This document shows, one piece after another, positions 18,791 to 27,986 of a stretch of 64,000 nt of DNA. The DNA is taken from the NCBI RefSeq assembly GCF_001305295.1, contig NZ_LJSI01000054.1, positions 145,665-209,664 of the forward strand, written 5' to 3'. The translations under genes and the position numbers were made by a program. Position 1 is the first letter of the stretch, and each line of letters starts with the position of its first letter. Below the pieces are notes generated by a model, which did no database searches, had not been told where the DNA came from, and saw nothing but the letters and a program-made list of their open reading frames with translations. Source of the stretch: Neptunomonas antarctica. Its GTDB lineage: Bacteria; Pseudomonadota; Gammaproteobacteria; Pseudomonadales; Balneatricaceae.

Positions 18791-19573
18791 ATGAGTGATC
18801 TTAAAAGGGAAGGAAAACTGCATACGTTGCAGCAAGCACACTGCAATACATGCAGTATTAGCTCGCTCTGCCTTCCCGTATCCTTAAACAACTCGGAGAT
18901 GGAAAGCCTAGATAACATCATCGAGAAAAGCCGCCCACTAAAAAAAGGTGACCACCTTTTCCATCAAGGTGATACTTTTGAATCGGTCTATGCTATCAGA
19001 GCCGGAAGCGTCAAAAGTTATACCATCACCAATGAAGGCGAAGAGCAAATTACCGGATTTTATTTTCCGGGTGAGCTCGTCGGACTAAGTGGGTATGACA
19101 ACCAACATCATCCTGTTTCCACTAAAATAATGGAAACAACCACGGTGTGTGAAATTCCATTTGATCATTTGGATACATTGTGTGGCCAATTACCCGAGCT
19201 GCGTCGTCAGGTAATGCGTACCATGAGCAAAGAGATCAGAGATGACCAGCAAATGATGCTGCTACTCTCTAAAAAGAATGCAGAGGAGCGTGTAGCTACT
19301 TTTCTGATCAAACTTTCTTTACGCTTTCAGGCACGCGGTTACTCTGCTCATAAATTCAGATTATCCATGTCACGTAATGAGATTGGTAATTATCTGGGAC
19401 TTGCTGTTGAAACTGTCAGTAGGATATTTACCCGCTTCCAGAAAACTAATCTGATTCAGGTAGATGGAAAAGAAGTAGAGCTGCTTGACCTTGATAATCT
19501 GTATCAGGTGTCAGGCGAATGTAACGGAAACGACAGCACTAAAGAAACCGACATACAACAACTGTCTTTATAA
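18791..19573 (+). CDS. fnr: FNR family oxygen-sensing transcriptional regulator
   Basis: A 260-residue CRP/FNR protein. The N-terminal cluster ligands C18, C21 and C27 and the distal C120 are all present, so a 4Fe-4S oxygen sensor is expected. The cyclic-nucleotide-like domain follows, then the helix-turn-helix with recognition helix [12 protein letters not shown], whose E-x2-S-R pattern reads TTGAT. Perfect FNR boxes at 8244 and 17243 fit this protein. It directly follows hemN (85-base gap without a clear FNR box). Confidence 0.96.
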   Translation: MSDLKREGKLHTLQQAHCNTCSISSLCLPVSLNNSEMESLDNIIEKSRPLKKGDHLFHQGDTFESVYAIRAGSVKSYTITNEGEEQITGFYFPGELVGLSGYDNQHHPVSTKIMETTTVCEIPFDHLDTLCGQLPELRRQVMRTMSKEIRDDQQMMLLLSKKNAEERVATFLIKLSLRFQARGYSAHKFRLSMSRNEIGNYLGLAVETVSRIFTRFQKTNLIQVDGKEVELLDLDNLYQVSGECNGNDSTKETDIQQLSL

Positions 19574-19622
19574 ACTTATTATAAAGACATCTTGAAAAAC
19601 GCCGTTCAAATAATGAACGGCG
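19564..19622. other. Two adjacent perfect hairpins at the 3' end of fnr
   Basis: The first (19564-19588, 10 bp, arms GTCTTTATAA and TTATAAAGAC) includes the fnr stop codon. The second (19600-19622, 9 bp, arms CGCCGTTCA and TGAACGGCG) has no T run on the plus strand, but on the minus strand it is followed by five T. The second therefore looks like a terminator for leftward transcription although no minus-strand gene is seen here. Confidence 0.6.
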
Positions 19623-19757
19623 CGTACTACTGTTGCACAAAAAAGTAGCCATCTCTATGTGTAATCCAACAAAACCATTAAAGCGTAGATTTACTTTTTA
19701 AACATTGAGCCATATCAACCGTTCTTGCTCAAAGCCTGCTTGAGGAGCTATTAGTAC

Positions 19758-20300
19758 ATGTCCTACGACGAATTTTACATCAAGTCAGTTATCCGTTCTC
19801 TACCTGACTGGCCTGAGCCGGGTGTCATGTTTCGTGACATCACGCCCATTTTCAAAGATCCAAAAGCATTAAGAATGGTAGCCGATGCGTTTATTCAGCG
19901 TTATATGGATTCAGAACTGACGCACATTGCCTGCATTGATGCCCGCGGCTTTTTAATTGCCTCAATTATGGCCTACCAGATGCAAAAACCTCTGGTACTG
20001 GTGCGCAAAAAAGGAAAACTACCAGGCGAAACTGTTCATCAGGAATACCAACTGGAATATGGTACCTCTGCTGTAGAGATGCAAGTTGATGCGGTAGGCC
20101 CTGGCGACAAAGTTTTGGTATTTGATGACCTTATCGCAACCGGCGGAACTATTCTGGCTGCCTGCACATTAATCAAAAGACTCGGCGCAGAAGTTATCGA
20201 AAGCGCTGCATTGGTTGATTTACCTGATTTACAAGGTTCCATTCGAATCCAGGAAACTGGCATACCGGTTTTCACTATGCTTGCTTACGAAGGCTTATAG
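19758..20300 (+). CDS. apt: Adenine phosphoribosyltransferase
   Basis: A 180-residue type I phosphoribosyltransferase. The PRPP-binding motif VLVFDDLIATGGT and the N-terminal FRDITPIFKDP identify Apt, which makes AMP from adenine and PRPP in purine salvage. Length matches the family. GAGGAG is present upstream of ATG 19758 with a slightly long spacing. A nested inverted repeat lies just after it. Confidence 0.96.
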   Translation: MSYDEFYIKSVIRSLPDWPEPGVMFRDITPIFKDPKALRMVADAFIQRYMDSELTHIACIDARGFLIASIMAYQMQKPLVLVRKKGKLPGETVHQEYQLEYGTSAVEMQVDAVGPGDKVLVFDDLIATGGTILAACTLIKRLGAEVIESAALVDLPDLQGSIRIQETGIPVFTMLAYEGL

Positions 20301-20313
20301 CCAAAGTCAGAGA

Positions 20314-20361
20314 CCTCTGTTATTGTTTAGTTTTATTATAAGCTTATAACCATAGCAGAGG
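20314..20361 (+). promoter_or_regulatory. Nested inverted repeats over the ribosome site of the secreted hydrolase
   Basis: Outer arms CCTCTGTTAT (20314-20323) and ATAGCAGAGG (20352-20361) pair over 10 bp with one wobble. They enclose a perfect 14-bp palindrome TTATAAGCTTATAA (20336-20349). The right outer arm contains AGAGG, the likely ribosome site of the gene starting at 20367. It could be an mRNA leader structure, an operator or an inefficient terminator for apt. Confidence 0.5.
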
Positions 20362-20366
20362 CTCAA

Positions 20367-21269
20367 ATGCTTAAAATACTGCTTAACACTTCCTCACTTT
20401 TTCTACTACTTACGGCGCTGCCTCTAAGTGCTCAGGAAGTCACTCTCGCCCATGAAACGCTTAATCATAAAATACTAACCCTCAATGCTGAGATGAAACT
20501 CGCTGAAAACAGCCAACTCTCAGACGGAGTTATGTTGATTACCCACGGCACTCTGGCACATAACAAAATGGAGGTTATCAGCACGTTCCAAAATCTGTTA
20601 GCGGATGCGGGTATTAATACATTAGCCATTAATTTAAGCCTGGGTATCAACAACCGTCATGGTATGTATGATTGTAAGGTTCCACATCAACATAAGCATA
20701 CTGACGCGATTGAAGAAATAAACGCATGGCTAAGCTGGTTACAACAGCAAGGCGCAGGAAACATTACCTTGATGGGACACTCTCGTGGCGGAAACCAAAC
20801 CGCCTGGTTTAGCGACAGTCATCCGGATCAACTTATCAAAGCACAAATTTTATTGGCGCCTGCTACATGGTCGGAAAAAGCGGAGCAGGACAATTATCAA
20901 ACAAGCTATGGAAAATCACTTTCGACCCTGCTTTCTGACGCTCAACGCGCCCAACCCAACACTTGGATGGAGCATGTAGATTTTATTTACTGCGCCGATA
21001 GCCGGGTTAAAGCCGACTCATTTGTGGATTACTACCAAGCCAATCCAAAATTTAATACACCTTATTTGCTGAAACAGACCACTATACCTACGCTGGTGAT
21101 TAGCGGCTCTGAAGATAAAACCGTCTCTGATTTACCTGAAATGATGACGAACGTATCCAACCCACTGGTACAACATATTGAGATAGAGGGCGCAGACCAT
21201 TACTTCAGGGATCTTTATGCTGATGAAGCAGTTGAGAGTATTATTGAGTTTTTGGATAATCAAGAATGA
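20367..21269 (+). CDS. Secreted alpha/beta hydrolase (DUF3530/dienelactone-hydrolase-like), substrate unknown
   Basis: A 300-residue alpha/beta hydrolase with a signal peptide (hydrophobic 3-20, cleavage after PLSA-Q), so it is probably periplasmic. The nucleophile elbow is GHSRGG (Ser139), the acid is likely in SGSEDKTVSD and the His in EGADHYF near the C-terminus. The substrate is not predictable. It overlaps the next gene, a periplasmic thioredoxin-fold protein, by four bases (ATGA), so the two are translationally coupled and may act on the same envelope process. The family name is only a guess. Confidence 0.78.
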   Translation: MLKILLNTSSLFLLLTALPLSAQEVTLAHETLNHKILTLNAEMKLAENSQLSDGVMLITHGTLAHNKMEVISTFQNLLADAGINTLAINLSLGINNRHGMYDCKVPHQHKHTDAIEEINAWLSWLQQQGAGNITLMGHSRGGNQTAWFSDSHPDQLIKAQILLAPATWSEKAEQDNYQTSYGKSLSTLLSDAQRAQPNTWMEHVDFIYCADSRVKADSFVDYYQANPKFNTPYLLKQTTIPTLVISGSEDKTVSDLPEMMTNVSNPLVQHIEIEGADHYFRDLYADEAVESIIEFLDNQE

Positions 21270-21754
21270 TATCCCGTCACCTCCTAAGCTATGTTTCAGG
21301 CCTTATTCTTAGCGGAGTATTCTCTATTGCAGCCTCTACCGCGCACGCCAGCGATCTTCCCGTAACGACGAGTTTATTACAGGATGCAAACGCTCTGGGT
21401 AGCAACCGCGTGCTTGTAGTCATGCTGAGCCAACAGGATTGTAGTTATTGCCAGTTGATCCGCCATGATTTTCTTGAACCTATGCATCGCGGCGGTCTCT
21501 ATCAAAAAAAAGCTTTATTCAGGGAGTTAAAAACTGATTCAAACCAGCTGATCACAGATTTTGACGGTACACAGATATCCCCTCAAAGTTTCGCGCGACG
21601 CTATAAAGCAACGTTAATACCCACATTACTTTTCCTCAATAACAGCGGCAAAGCAATAGTGCCTAATAGCGTCGGAATCAGCACACCTGAGTTTTATGGT
21701 TATTACTTAGACCAATCGATAGACGACGCCATTGCGCAGTTAAACATTGATTAA
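21266..21754 (+). CDS. Periplasmic thioredoxin-fold protein (SoxW-like)
   Basis: A 162-residue protein with a signal peptide (cleavage near AHA-S29) and a thioredoxin fold with active site C59-S-Y-C62 and the cis-Pro segment LIPTLLF. It resembles SoxW and DsbE-like thiol-disulfide proteins with a CxxC followed by a long insertion. Sox clusters often carry soxVW for reductive maintenance of SoxY and SoxX; none lies in the sox operon here, so this gene 6 kb away is a candidate. That link is inference only. Confidence 0.72.
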   Translation: MISRHLLSYVSGLILSGVFSIAASTAHASDLPVTTSLLQDANALGSNRVLVVMLSQQDCSYCQLIRHDFLEPMHRGGLYQKKALFRELKTDSNQLITDFDGTQISPQSFARRYKATLIPTLLFLNNSGKAIVPNSVGISTPEFYGYYLDQSIDDAIAQLNID

Positions 21755-21758
21755 GACC

Positions 21759-21856
21759 TAACTGATTAAAACTAAAGATCACCAATCACTTGTCAAACTA
21801 CTCACTCCCCCCCACCACAACTACCCAGCACAACTACCTGCATTCTTAATCAGTTA
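21759..21856. repeat. Long-range inverted repeat flanking a C-rich tract
   Basis: TAACTGATTAA (21759-21769) is repeated in inverted orientation as TTAATCAGTTA (21846-21856). Between them the plus strand is C-rich and nearly free of G, with a run of seven or eight C and two copies of CACAACTACC. The stretch lies between the thioredoxin-fold gene and hrpB; its role is unknown. Confidence 0.5.
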
Positions 21857-21917
21857 AGTTTCCCTTAACGCTGCTGTCCACGATATACTTTTCACCTCAT
21901 TCCCAGCCGTTGTTTAT

Positions 21918-24479
21918 ATGCCAAAATCGTCGATCAAACTGCCTATCTACACTGTTATTCCCGATCTTATTGCAGCGCTTGCGATCCGACATGAAGCCGT
22001 ATTAGAAGCGCCGCCCGGTGCCGGAAAAACAACGGTTGTTCCCCTGGAGCTGCTACACCAGCCATGGCTAAAACAGAATAAGATCATTATGCTGGAACCT
22101 CGTCGCCTGGCAGCACGAGCAGCGGCAGAGCGCATGGCCTCTACACTGGGCGAAGCAGTAGGTCAGACGGTTGGCTACCGAGTACGAATGGATACAAAAA
22201 TCAGCCACAAGACAAGAATCGAAGTTGTTACGGAGGGCATACTGACCCGAATGCTGCAGCAAGACCCTAGCCTGGAAGGCGTGGGCTTAGTCATCTTTGA
22301 TGAATTCCACGAACGTAGCCTGGATGCTGATTTAGGGCTAGCGCTCATATTACAAGGGCGCACATTATTCAGAGAAGACGAACCACTCAAAATACTCATG
22401 ATGTCAGCTACGCTGGACAGTCACGCCATTGCTGAATTACTCGATAATGCACCAGTTATCAGTAGCAAAGGTAGAAGTTTTCCGGTCGAGCTTATTTATA
22501 GCACTCCCTGGAAGAGTAAAGAATGGGTTGAACCCAGAGTAGTTTCTGCCATCAAAACAGCACTCAGCGCGCAGACAGGTAGCCTATTGGTCTTTCTACC
22601 AGGACAGGCTGAAATAAGACGCGTCGAAACGCAGCTATATGCAAACTTAAACGAATTCGATAAGCAAACATTGCTCATTACACCGCTTTATGGCGACCTC
22701 AGTCTCGAACAACAACGTAAGGCTATTGCTCCAGCCCCTGCCGAACATCGTAAAATAGTGCTGACGACTGCCATTGCAGAAACCAGCCTGACGATTGAAG
22801 GCGTCGACGTGGTTATCGATAGCGGCCTCAGCAGGCAGGCAAACTACGACCCCAATACCGGTATGACTCGCTTACACACGCGCCGATTATCTCGCGCTGC
22901 AAGCACACAGCGTGCCGGTCGAGCGGGACGCATGGCGCCCGGCACCTGCTATCGGCTCTGGTCATTAGAGCAGCAGGCGCAACTGGCCCCTTTTACCTTA
23001 CCTGAAATCCAGAAAGCTGATCTGACGCCATTGATACTGCAACTTTATCGCTGGGGCTGTAATGATCCGTCCGAGCTGGCGTGGCTTGATCCCCCCGCAG
23101 CCGCACCGAGCCAGCAGGCACGAGAATTACTCGTGCAACTAAACGCGCTGCAACTCACCGCTTCAGGCTATCGCCTCACGGAACAGGGAGAGCAGATGGC
23201 TCGCTTACCTGTGCATCCACGTTTAGCCCATATGATGCTGCAGGGGCGGCGCTATCAGTTAGGTTACCTGGCCTGTGAGCTGGCGGCGCTTCTCTCCGAA
23301 CGCGACCCGTTACAGACACGCCAGGCCGATATACAGCAGCGCCTGGACTGGCTACAGGGTAAAAAGGCGTGCCATGCGTCACAACAAGGACAGCTTTACC
23401 GCTTAAAACAACAGTGTCAGCGCTTTTACGCTATGTGCCAGCAACTCCCCATTGAAACGACGCTAGCGACCATTGAGGCCAACGATCGAATCGGCTTTCT
23501 GATCGCCAGTGCATGGCCAGATCGTGTAGCCCAACAGAAAGGCCCGCAACGCTTCCTGCTGGCCAATGGTCGTGCCTCGCACCTGAATGATAACGATTAC
23601 CTCAGCAAAACACCCTGGCTCGCGATCGCGCAGCTCGGTGGCCATGAAGGCAAGTCCAGTGATGCTATTTGGTTGGCCGCGCCATTCAATACGGCGCTGT
23701 TTAACGGCCCCCTCAGCTCAATGCTACACACTCGCCAGCGTGTAGAATGGAATGACCAGCAACAAAAACTCATCGCAGAAGAACAACAATGCTGCGGTGA
23801 GTTAATTATCCAAAGCAAACCACTCAGCAAACTCTCTGATGAAGCAAGGATTGAAGCGTTAGTCGGGTTGGTCAGAATTAAAGGTCTGAGCATTTTTTCG
23901 CATCCTCAAGCACTTAATCAATGGCGTCAGCGGGTCAATTTTTTGCATAACACTTTTTCAAATAATACGGGGTTGCCATCAGGCAGTGAGAACCCATGGC
24001 CCGACTTATCAGACGCAGCACTACTCGCAACCCTCGAGGTTTGGCTAACCCCTTATTTAAGTAAAGTTAGCCGTCTTAATCACTTTGCTCAGCTCAATTT
24101 ACACAGCATACTATTAGCTCTACTGCCATGGCCTTTACCGCAAAAGCTGGATGAACTCGCCCCTGAACGCCTCACCGTTCCATCAGGTTCAAAAATCCGC
24201 ATCGACTACAGTGAAAGCCCACCCATACTGGGAGTTAAACTACAAGAAATGTTCGGTGGCACATCAACGCCGACCATTGCTAACGATGTAAAACTTAAAA
24301 TACACTTGCTTTCACCTGCCGGACATCCACTGCAGGTGACGCAGGACCTGGAAAATTTCTGGCAGCAGATTTATCCGCAGGTCAAAAAGGAGATGAAGGG
24401 CCGCTATCCCAAACATCCCTGGCCTGATGATCCCTGGAGTGCTATTGCCACGCACAAAACCAAACGTCATTTAAGCTGA
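21918..24479 (+). CDS. hrpB: ATP-dependent RNA helicase HrpB
   Basis: An 853-residue DEAH-box helicase. Walker A is APPGAGKTT (Lys37), motif II is FDEFHER (DEFH rather than DEAH, as in HrpB), motif III SAT, motif VI RAGRAGR. The winged-helix/ratchet region and HrpB-specific C-terminus (YPKHPWPDDP) follow. Its biological role in bacteria is poorly known. ATG 21918 is the first start and gives the family's usual N-terminus. Confidence 0.96.
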   Translation: MPKSSIKLPIYTVIPDLIAALAIRHEAVLEAPPGAGKTTVVPLELLHQPWLKQNKIIMLEPRRLAARAAAERMASTLGEAVGQTVGYRVRMDTKISHKTRIEVVTEGILTRMLQQDPSLEGVGLVIFDEFHERSLDADLGLALILQGRTLFREDEPLKILMMSATLDSHAIAELLDNAPVISSKGRSFPVELIYSTPWKSKEWVEPRVVSAIKTALSAQTGSLLVFLPGQAEIRRVETQLYANLNEFDKQTLLITPLYGDLSLEQQRKAIAPAPAEHRKIVLTTAIAETSLTIEGVDVVIDSGLSRQANYDPNTGMTRLHTRRLSRAASTQRAGRAGRMAPGTCYRLWSLEQQAQLAPFTLPEIQKADLTPLILQLYRWGCNDPSELAWLDPPAAAPSQQARELLVQLNALQLTASGYRLTEQGEQMARLPVHPRLAHMMLQGRRYQLGYLACELAALLSERDPLQTRQADIQQRLDWLQGKKACHASQQGQLYRLKQQCQRFYAMCQQLPIETTLATIEANDRIGFLIASAWPDRVAQQKGPQRFLLANGRASHLNDNDYLSKTPWLAIAQLGGHEGKSSDAIWLAAPFNTALFNGPLSSMLHTRQRVEWNDQQQKLIAEEQQCCGELIIQSKPLSKLSDEARIEALVGLVRIKGLSIFSHPQALNQWRQRVNFLHNTFSNNTGLPSGSENPWPDLSDAALLATLEVWLTPYLSKVSRLNHFAQLNLHSILLALLPWPLPQKLDELAPERLTVPSGSKIRIDYSESPPILGVKLQEMFGGTSTPTIANDVKLKIHLLSPAGHPLQVTQDLENFWQQIYPQVKKEMKGRYPKHPWPDDPWSAIATHKTKRHLS

Positions 24480-24578
24480 ACGCCGATATTGAGAACGCGT
24501 TCTCTTGAAAAATGTTGTACCTCTCATGCATTTAGCACTAAGCTAACTGCGATTTTAATTTACTTAAATGGAAGCGTT

Positions 24579-25487
24579 ATGTGGTTCAAAAATTTCATCT
24601 TTTATCGGTTTACAGAACAACAGGATTACACCCAAGAACAACTGGAAACCGCCTTCTCTGAACATCTTTTTGAGCCGTGTCGTAGCCAGGAACTCAGCCG
24701 CTTCGGTTGGGTTGCACCTCATCCTGCGCTTGACGAGCAAACCGTTTTTGCTTCATCCGGTGCGTATTTGATCACAGCACAAAAAGAAGAAAAAATATTA
24801 CCTGCAACGGTTATCAAGAAGAATTTAAACGAACGAGTACACCAAATTGAGCAGGAACAAGCGCGCAAAGTGTACCGTAAAGAACAACTGCAAATGAAAG
24901 ACGAGATCATACTTGATCTGCTTCCACGTGCTTTCAGTAAATTCCAGCAAACCAGCGCTCTGCTTTTACCCCGCGCTGGCTTTATTGTGGTAGATAGCTC
25001 AAGCCACAAAGGCGCTGAGGAGCTATTAAACCTGTTGCGTAACAGTCTTTCAACATTGCCTATCGCCCTGCCTGAAACACAGCAGTCACCGGGTGTTGTT
25101 ATGTCTGAGTGGTTGCAGCAAACCAGCTCATTCCCCGCTTTTACCTGCCTGGATGAGTGTGAATTAAAAGATCAGACAGAAGAAGGCGGCGTTATCCGCA
25201 TCAAAGGCCATGACCTTCACAGTAGCGAAGTGATTGCCCATTTGGAGAAAGACAAGAAAGTCACTAAACTTGCCATGCAGTGGGATGAAACGCTCAGCTT
25301 TATTTTGCAGGATGATCTTTCAATCAAACGCGTTAAACCAACAGACGAGCTAACGCAAACATTGAATGAAGAAGCCTCAGAAGACCCGCTGGTTCGACTG
25401 GATAGCGATGTGGCTCGCCTGGCGCTGGAATGCCAACGCTTATACCCGCAGCTGCTGGAAGCCTTTGGTGGCCAGATACAACGCTAA
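24579..25487 (+). CDS. rdgC: Recombination-associated protein RdgC
   Basis: A 302-residue protein starting MWFKNFIFYRFT, the family's typical opening. RdgC forms rings on double-stranded DNA and restrains RecA. The open frame extends 30 codons upstream, but ATG 24579 has GGAAG before it and gives the conserved N-terminus, so I chose it. A bidirectional terminator follows. Confidence 0.95.
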   Translation: MWFKNFIFYRFTEQQDYTQEQLETAFSEHLFEPCRSQELSRFGWVAPHPALDEQTVFASSGAYLITAQKEEKILPATVIKKNLNERVHQIEQEQARKVYRKEQLQMKDEIILDLLPRAFSKFQQTSALLLPRAGFIVVDSSSHKGAEELLNLLRNSLSTLPIALPETQQSPGVVMSEWLQQTSSFPAFTCLDECELKDQTEEGGVIRIKGHDLHSSEVIAHLEKDKKVTKLAMQWDETLSFILQDDLSIKRVKPTDELTQTLNEEASEDPLVRLDSDVARLALECQRLYPQLLEAFGGQIQR

Positions 25488-25541
25488 TACCCTCTATTGG
25501 TCCGCGGTTCATAAACCAATGAGCGCCAAAGATCTCTAACG

Positions 25542-25577
25542 AAAAAGGGGCTGTATATTCACATATCAGCCCCTTTT
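25542..25577. terminator. Bidirectional intrinsic terminator between rdgC and soxB
   Basis: Stem AAAAGGGGCTG pairs with CAGCCCCTTTT and gives a T run on both strands. It can end rdgC transcription rightward and the sox operon leftward. Confidence 0.88.
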
Positions 25578-25689
25578 GTCTATTCATGTTGTGAGATCGT
25601 GCTTTCTCTTTCTAGATCAACATGTACTCGCCTGCGCATACCTTCACTTAGACATGCACTCCAGCGGATTATTGACTAACTAAAACGCG

Positions 25690-27459
25690 TTAAACCGGAT
25701 AGTCAATAATACCCGGATTACCCTCAACATTTTTCAGCTTTGGTGTATTCAATTTATCAATACTGGCCACTTTACGATCTTTAAGATATTCCGCCACCAC
25801 ATCCCAAATATCCGCACCTTCTGAACGCGCGCCTACCGTTGCCCAGCCACTAACTTTATAAGATTTTTCAGCATCAATTTTTTCGCCATTATCCAACGTC
25901 ATTTCACTGATACGACTGCCGATACTTTCAGCGGGATCACACACGTAGTCAAATCCGCCAACACGTACCATATCACCACCCGATTGCAGATAAGGTTCAG
26001 GATTAAATAAGTTATCAGCGACATCTTCCAAAATAAGCTTGAGCTCCGACCCCTTCATCTCACGCACATAGGTTTCTGGATAAGTAAGACAGGTCTGATC
26101 CAGTACATGCTCCATCGTTACCATCTGCCCTTTAAGGACTGTCGTTCCCCAACGGAATCCGGGAGACAGGGATATTTGAGCATCATTCACTTTACGCAAC
26201 GCATCACAAATAACCTGATCGAAGGTACCGTTAAAATTACCACGGCGAAACATCAGTTCATCAGCAGGCGCTAATGCTTCAGTCAGCCAAGGTAAATACG
26301 GAGCACGAATATCTGTTATCAGCTTTGCCATTCCTGCATCAGGTGCCAACAGCTCTGAAAAGACCGGCATTAATCGATAACGAAAATCCTCAACCTTACC
26401 GTTACGGATATCCAGATCCATTACACCCACAAATTTGCCATTAGAGCCAACATTACAAACCAGCGTTGTCCCACCATTATTTTTGACAACCGTAGGGCTC
26501 GGTATACCATCATGGGTGTGACCACCCAGAATCACATCGACACCAGAAACCCGACCCGCCATAGCAAGATCAACATCCATACCGTTATGCGAGAGCACCA
26601 CAACAGCATCAACATTTTCCGTGCCACGGATATTATCTACCTGCTCCTGTAACTTCCCATCATAAATATCAAACGTCCAATCGGGAATAAAGCGCGCAGG
26701 GTTTGCTATCTTAGTCCGAGGAAATGCCTGTCCGATAATGGCGATACGTGCGCCATTAATCTCACGAATACTATAAGGCTGGAATACATGCCCGGTATCT
26801 TCATCATAAATATATTCCTCTGCACCAGAGAACAATGCTTCTTCAGTGACGAATACATTTTGTGCTAAAAATTCACCATTAAATGCTTTTATATTTTTCA
26901 GGATCTCTTCCTGATGATAGGTAAACTCCCAATGGCCGGTCATATAATCGACACCCAACTCATTAGACGCTTCAACCATATCCATTCCGCGTGTTTTATA
27001 CGCTGTACCTGATCCCTGCCACGTATCTCCACCATCTAATAATAGAGTTTTTTCACGACCATAAGATTCACGCAGGCGATCAACCAAGGTTTTGATATGC
27101 GCAAAGCCCCCTACCTTGCCGTATTTAACGGCAGCTTCTTCATACTGAAGACAAGAAAATGCATGCGCTTCCAGCGAATTGGAAGCGATGCCAAAGTGGT
27201 TAAGCAGTTTATCTCCGACTAAATGAGGCGCCTGGCCTTTCGCGGCCCCCATGCCAAGATTAACGTTCGGTTCTCTAAAGTAGATAGGCAATAATTGTGC
27301 ATGACAATCTGTCATATGCAGCAATCGTACATTACCAAAATTAGCGACTTCATAAGGATCAGCAGAATGTTTTAATGCAGCAAAGCCTGTAGACGGCAGA
27401 ACACCAGCGGCACCAGCAAGACCCAAAAGTTGCGCAAATTCACGGCGTGACATAGACAT
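25690..27459 (-). CDS. soxB: Thiosulfohydrolase SoxB
   Basis: A 589-residue periplasmic enzyme with a twin-arginine signal (SRREFAQLLGLAG; Arg5-Arg6). The 5'-nucleotidase-like metallophosphatase core has D51-C-H53 in HMTDCHAQL, a GGDTWQG motif, the GGHTHDG metal site and a long C-terminal domain. SoxB is a dimanganese enzyme that hydrolyses the sulfonate from SoxY-bound intermediates, releasing sulfate. AAGGTGA precedes the first ATG; a second in-frame ATG lies two codons later. It is the last gene of the operon. Confidence 0.97.
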   Translation of the reverse strand: MSMSRREFAQLLGLAGAAGVLPSTGFAALKHSADPYEVANFGNVRLLHMTDCHAQLLPIYFREPNVNLGMGAAKGQAPHLVGDKLLNHFGIASNSLEAHAFSCLQYEEAAVKYGKVGGFAHIKTLVDRLRESYGREKTLLLDGGDTWQGSGTAYKTRGMDMVEASNELGVDYMTGHWEFTYHQEEILKNIKAFNGEFLAQNVFVTEEALFSGAEEYIYDEDTGHVFQPYSIREINGARIAIIGQAFPRTKIANPARFIPDWTFDIYDGKLQEQVDNIRGTENVDAVVVLSHNGMDVDLAMAGRVSGVDVILGGHTHDGIPSPTVVKNNGGTTLVCNVGSNGKFVGVMDLDIRNGKVEDFRYRLMPVFSELLAPDAGMAKLITDIRAPYLPWLTEALAPADELMFRRGNFNGTFDQVICDALRKVNDAQISLSPGFRWGTTVLKGQMVTMEHVLDQTCLTYPETYVREMKGSELKLILEDVADNLFNPEPYLQSGGDMVRVGGFDYVCDPAESIGSRISEMTLDNGEKIDAEKSYKVSGWATVGARSEGADIWDVVAEYLKDRKVASIDKLNTPKLKNVEGNPGIIDYPV

Positions 27460-27528
27460 AAAAAATTCACCTTAAGACAAAAAAATACCCGCAGCAGCAC
27501 TGCCACTACAGGTATTTAAAATGACAAA

Positions 27529-27975
27529 TTATTGAGGTACGGAGAGCTGCCAGTTTTGCTCCGCATAAGCATGCTGCTGCAAACCTATACGGGCGTGATA
27601 TTTAGCCTGAGCTGCCAGATTAAGTGCTTTGCGATAATCCCCCGTTGTAACAGCGGCATCGGCGTCTGCAATAATTCCTTTTGTCAGCTTCCATTCGAAA
27701 CCGACCTTGGCGACTTCAGCATTTTTCGCTTTAGCTTTTACTATAAGGTCTTCAGCATTCTCTTTGGTTGCCTCAACACTTGCTTCAACTTCTTCAGGAT
27801 GAGTCGTTAAGTATTGTTTCCCCGTCCAGCTAAAAGAATGATCTTTACCATACATCGCGCGGTTCATCTCAAAGGCTTCATCAAAAGTTTCTGCCACTGC
27901 CACGGTAGGTAGGAAAATACCATTAGCAAGAACAGTAGCCAGAACAGTAGCAAGAGTCGCTATCAGTTTTTTCAT
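27529..27975 (-). CDS. soxK: SoxXA-binding protein SoxK-like
   Basis: A 148-residue protein with a signal peptide (cleavage near AVA-E29). The C-terminal part has GFEWKLTKGIIADADAAV then KALNLAAQAKYHA, resembling the small SoxK/SAXB proteins that bind SoxXA (pattern GxEWRxTxKLIxxAEAA). It is longer than the usual SoxK of about 100 residues because of an extra N-terminal region. Location between soxA and soxB supports the call. In characterised systems SoxK strengthens the SoxXA complex. Confidence 0.75.
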   Translation of the reverse strand: MKKLIATLATVLATVLANGIFLPTVAVAETFDEAFEMNRAMYGKDHSFSWTGKQYLTTHPEEVEASVEATKENAEDLIVKAKAKNAEVAKVGFEWKLTKGIIADADAAVTTGDYRKALNLAAQAKYHARIGLQQHAYAEQNWQLSVPQ

Positions 27976-27986
27976 CTGTGTATCTC

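Noticed and set aside
19705..19718. Imperfect FNR box TTGAGccatATCAA before apt
   Set aside because: One half-site base is wrong and its centre would put the transcription start almost at the apt start codon. No suitable -10 box.
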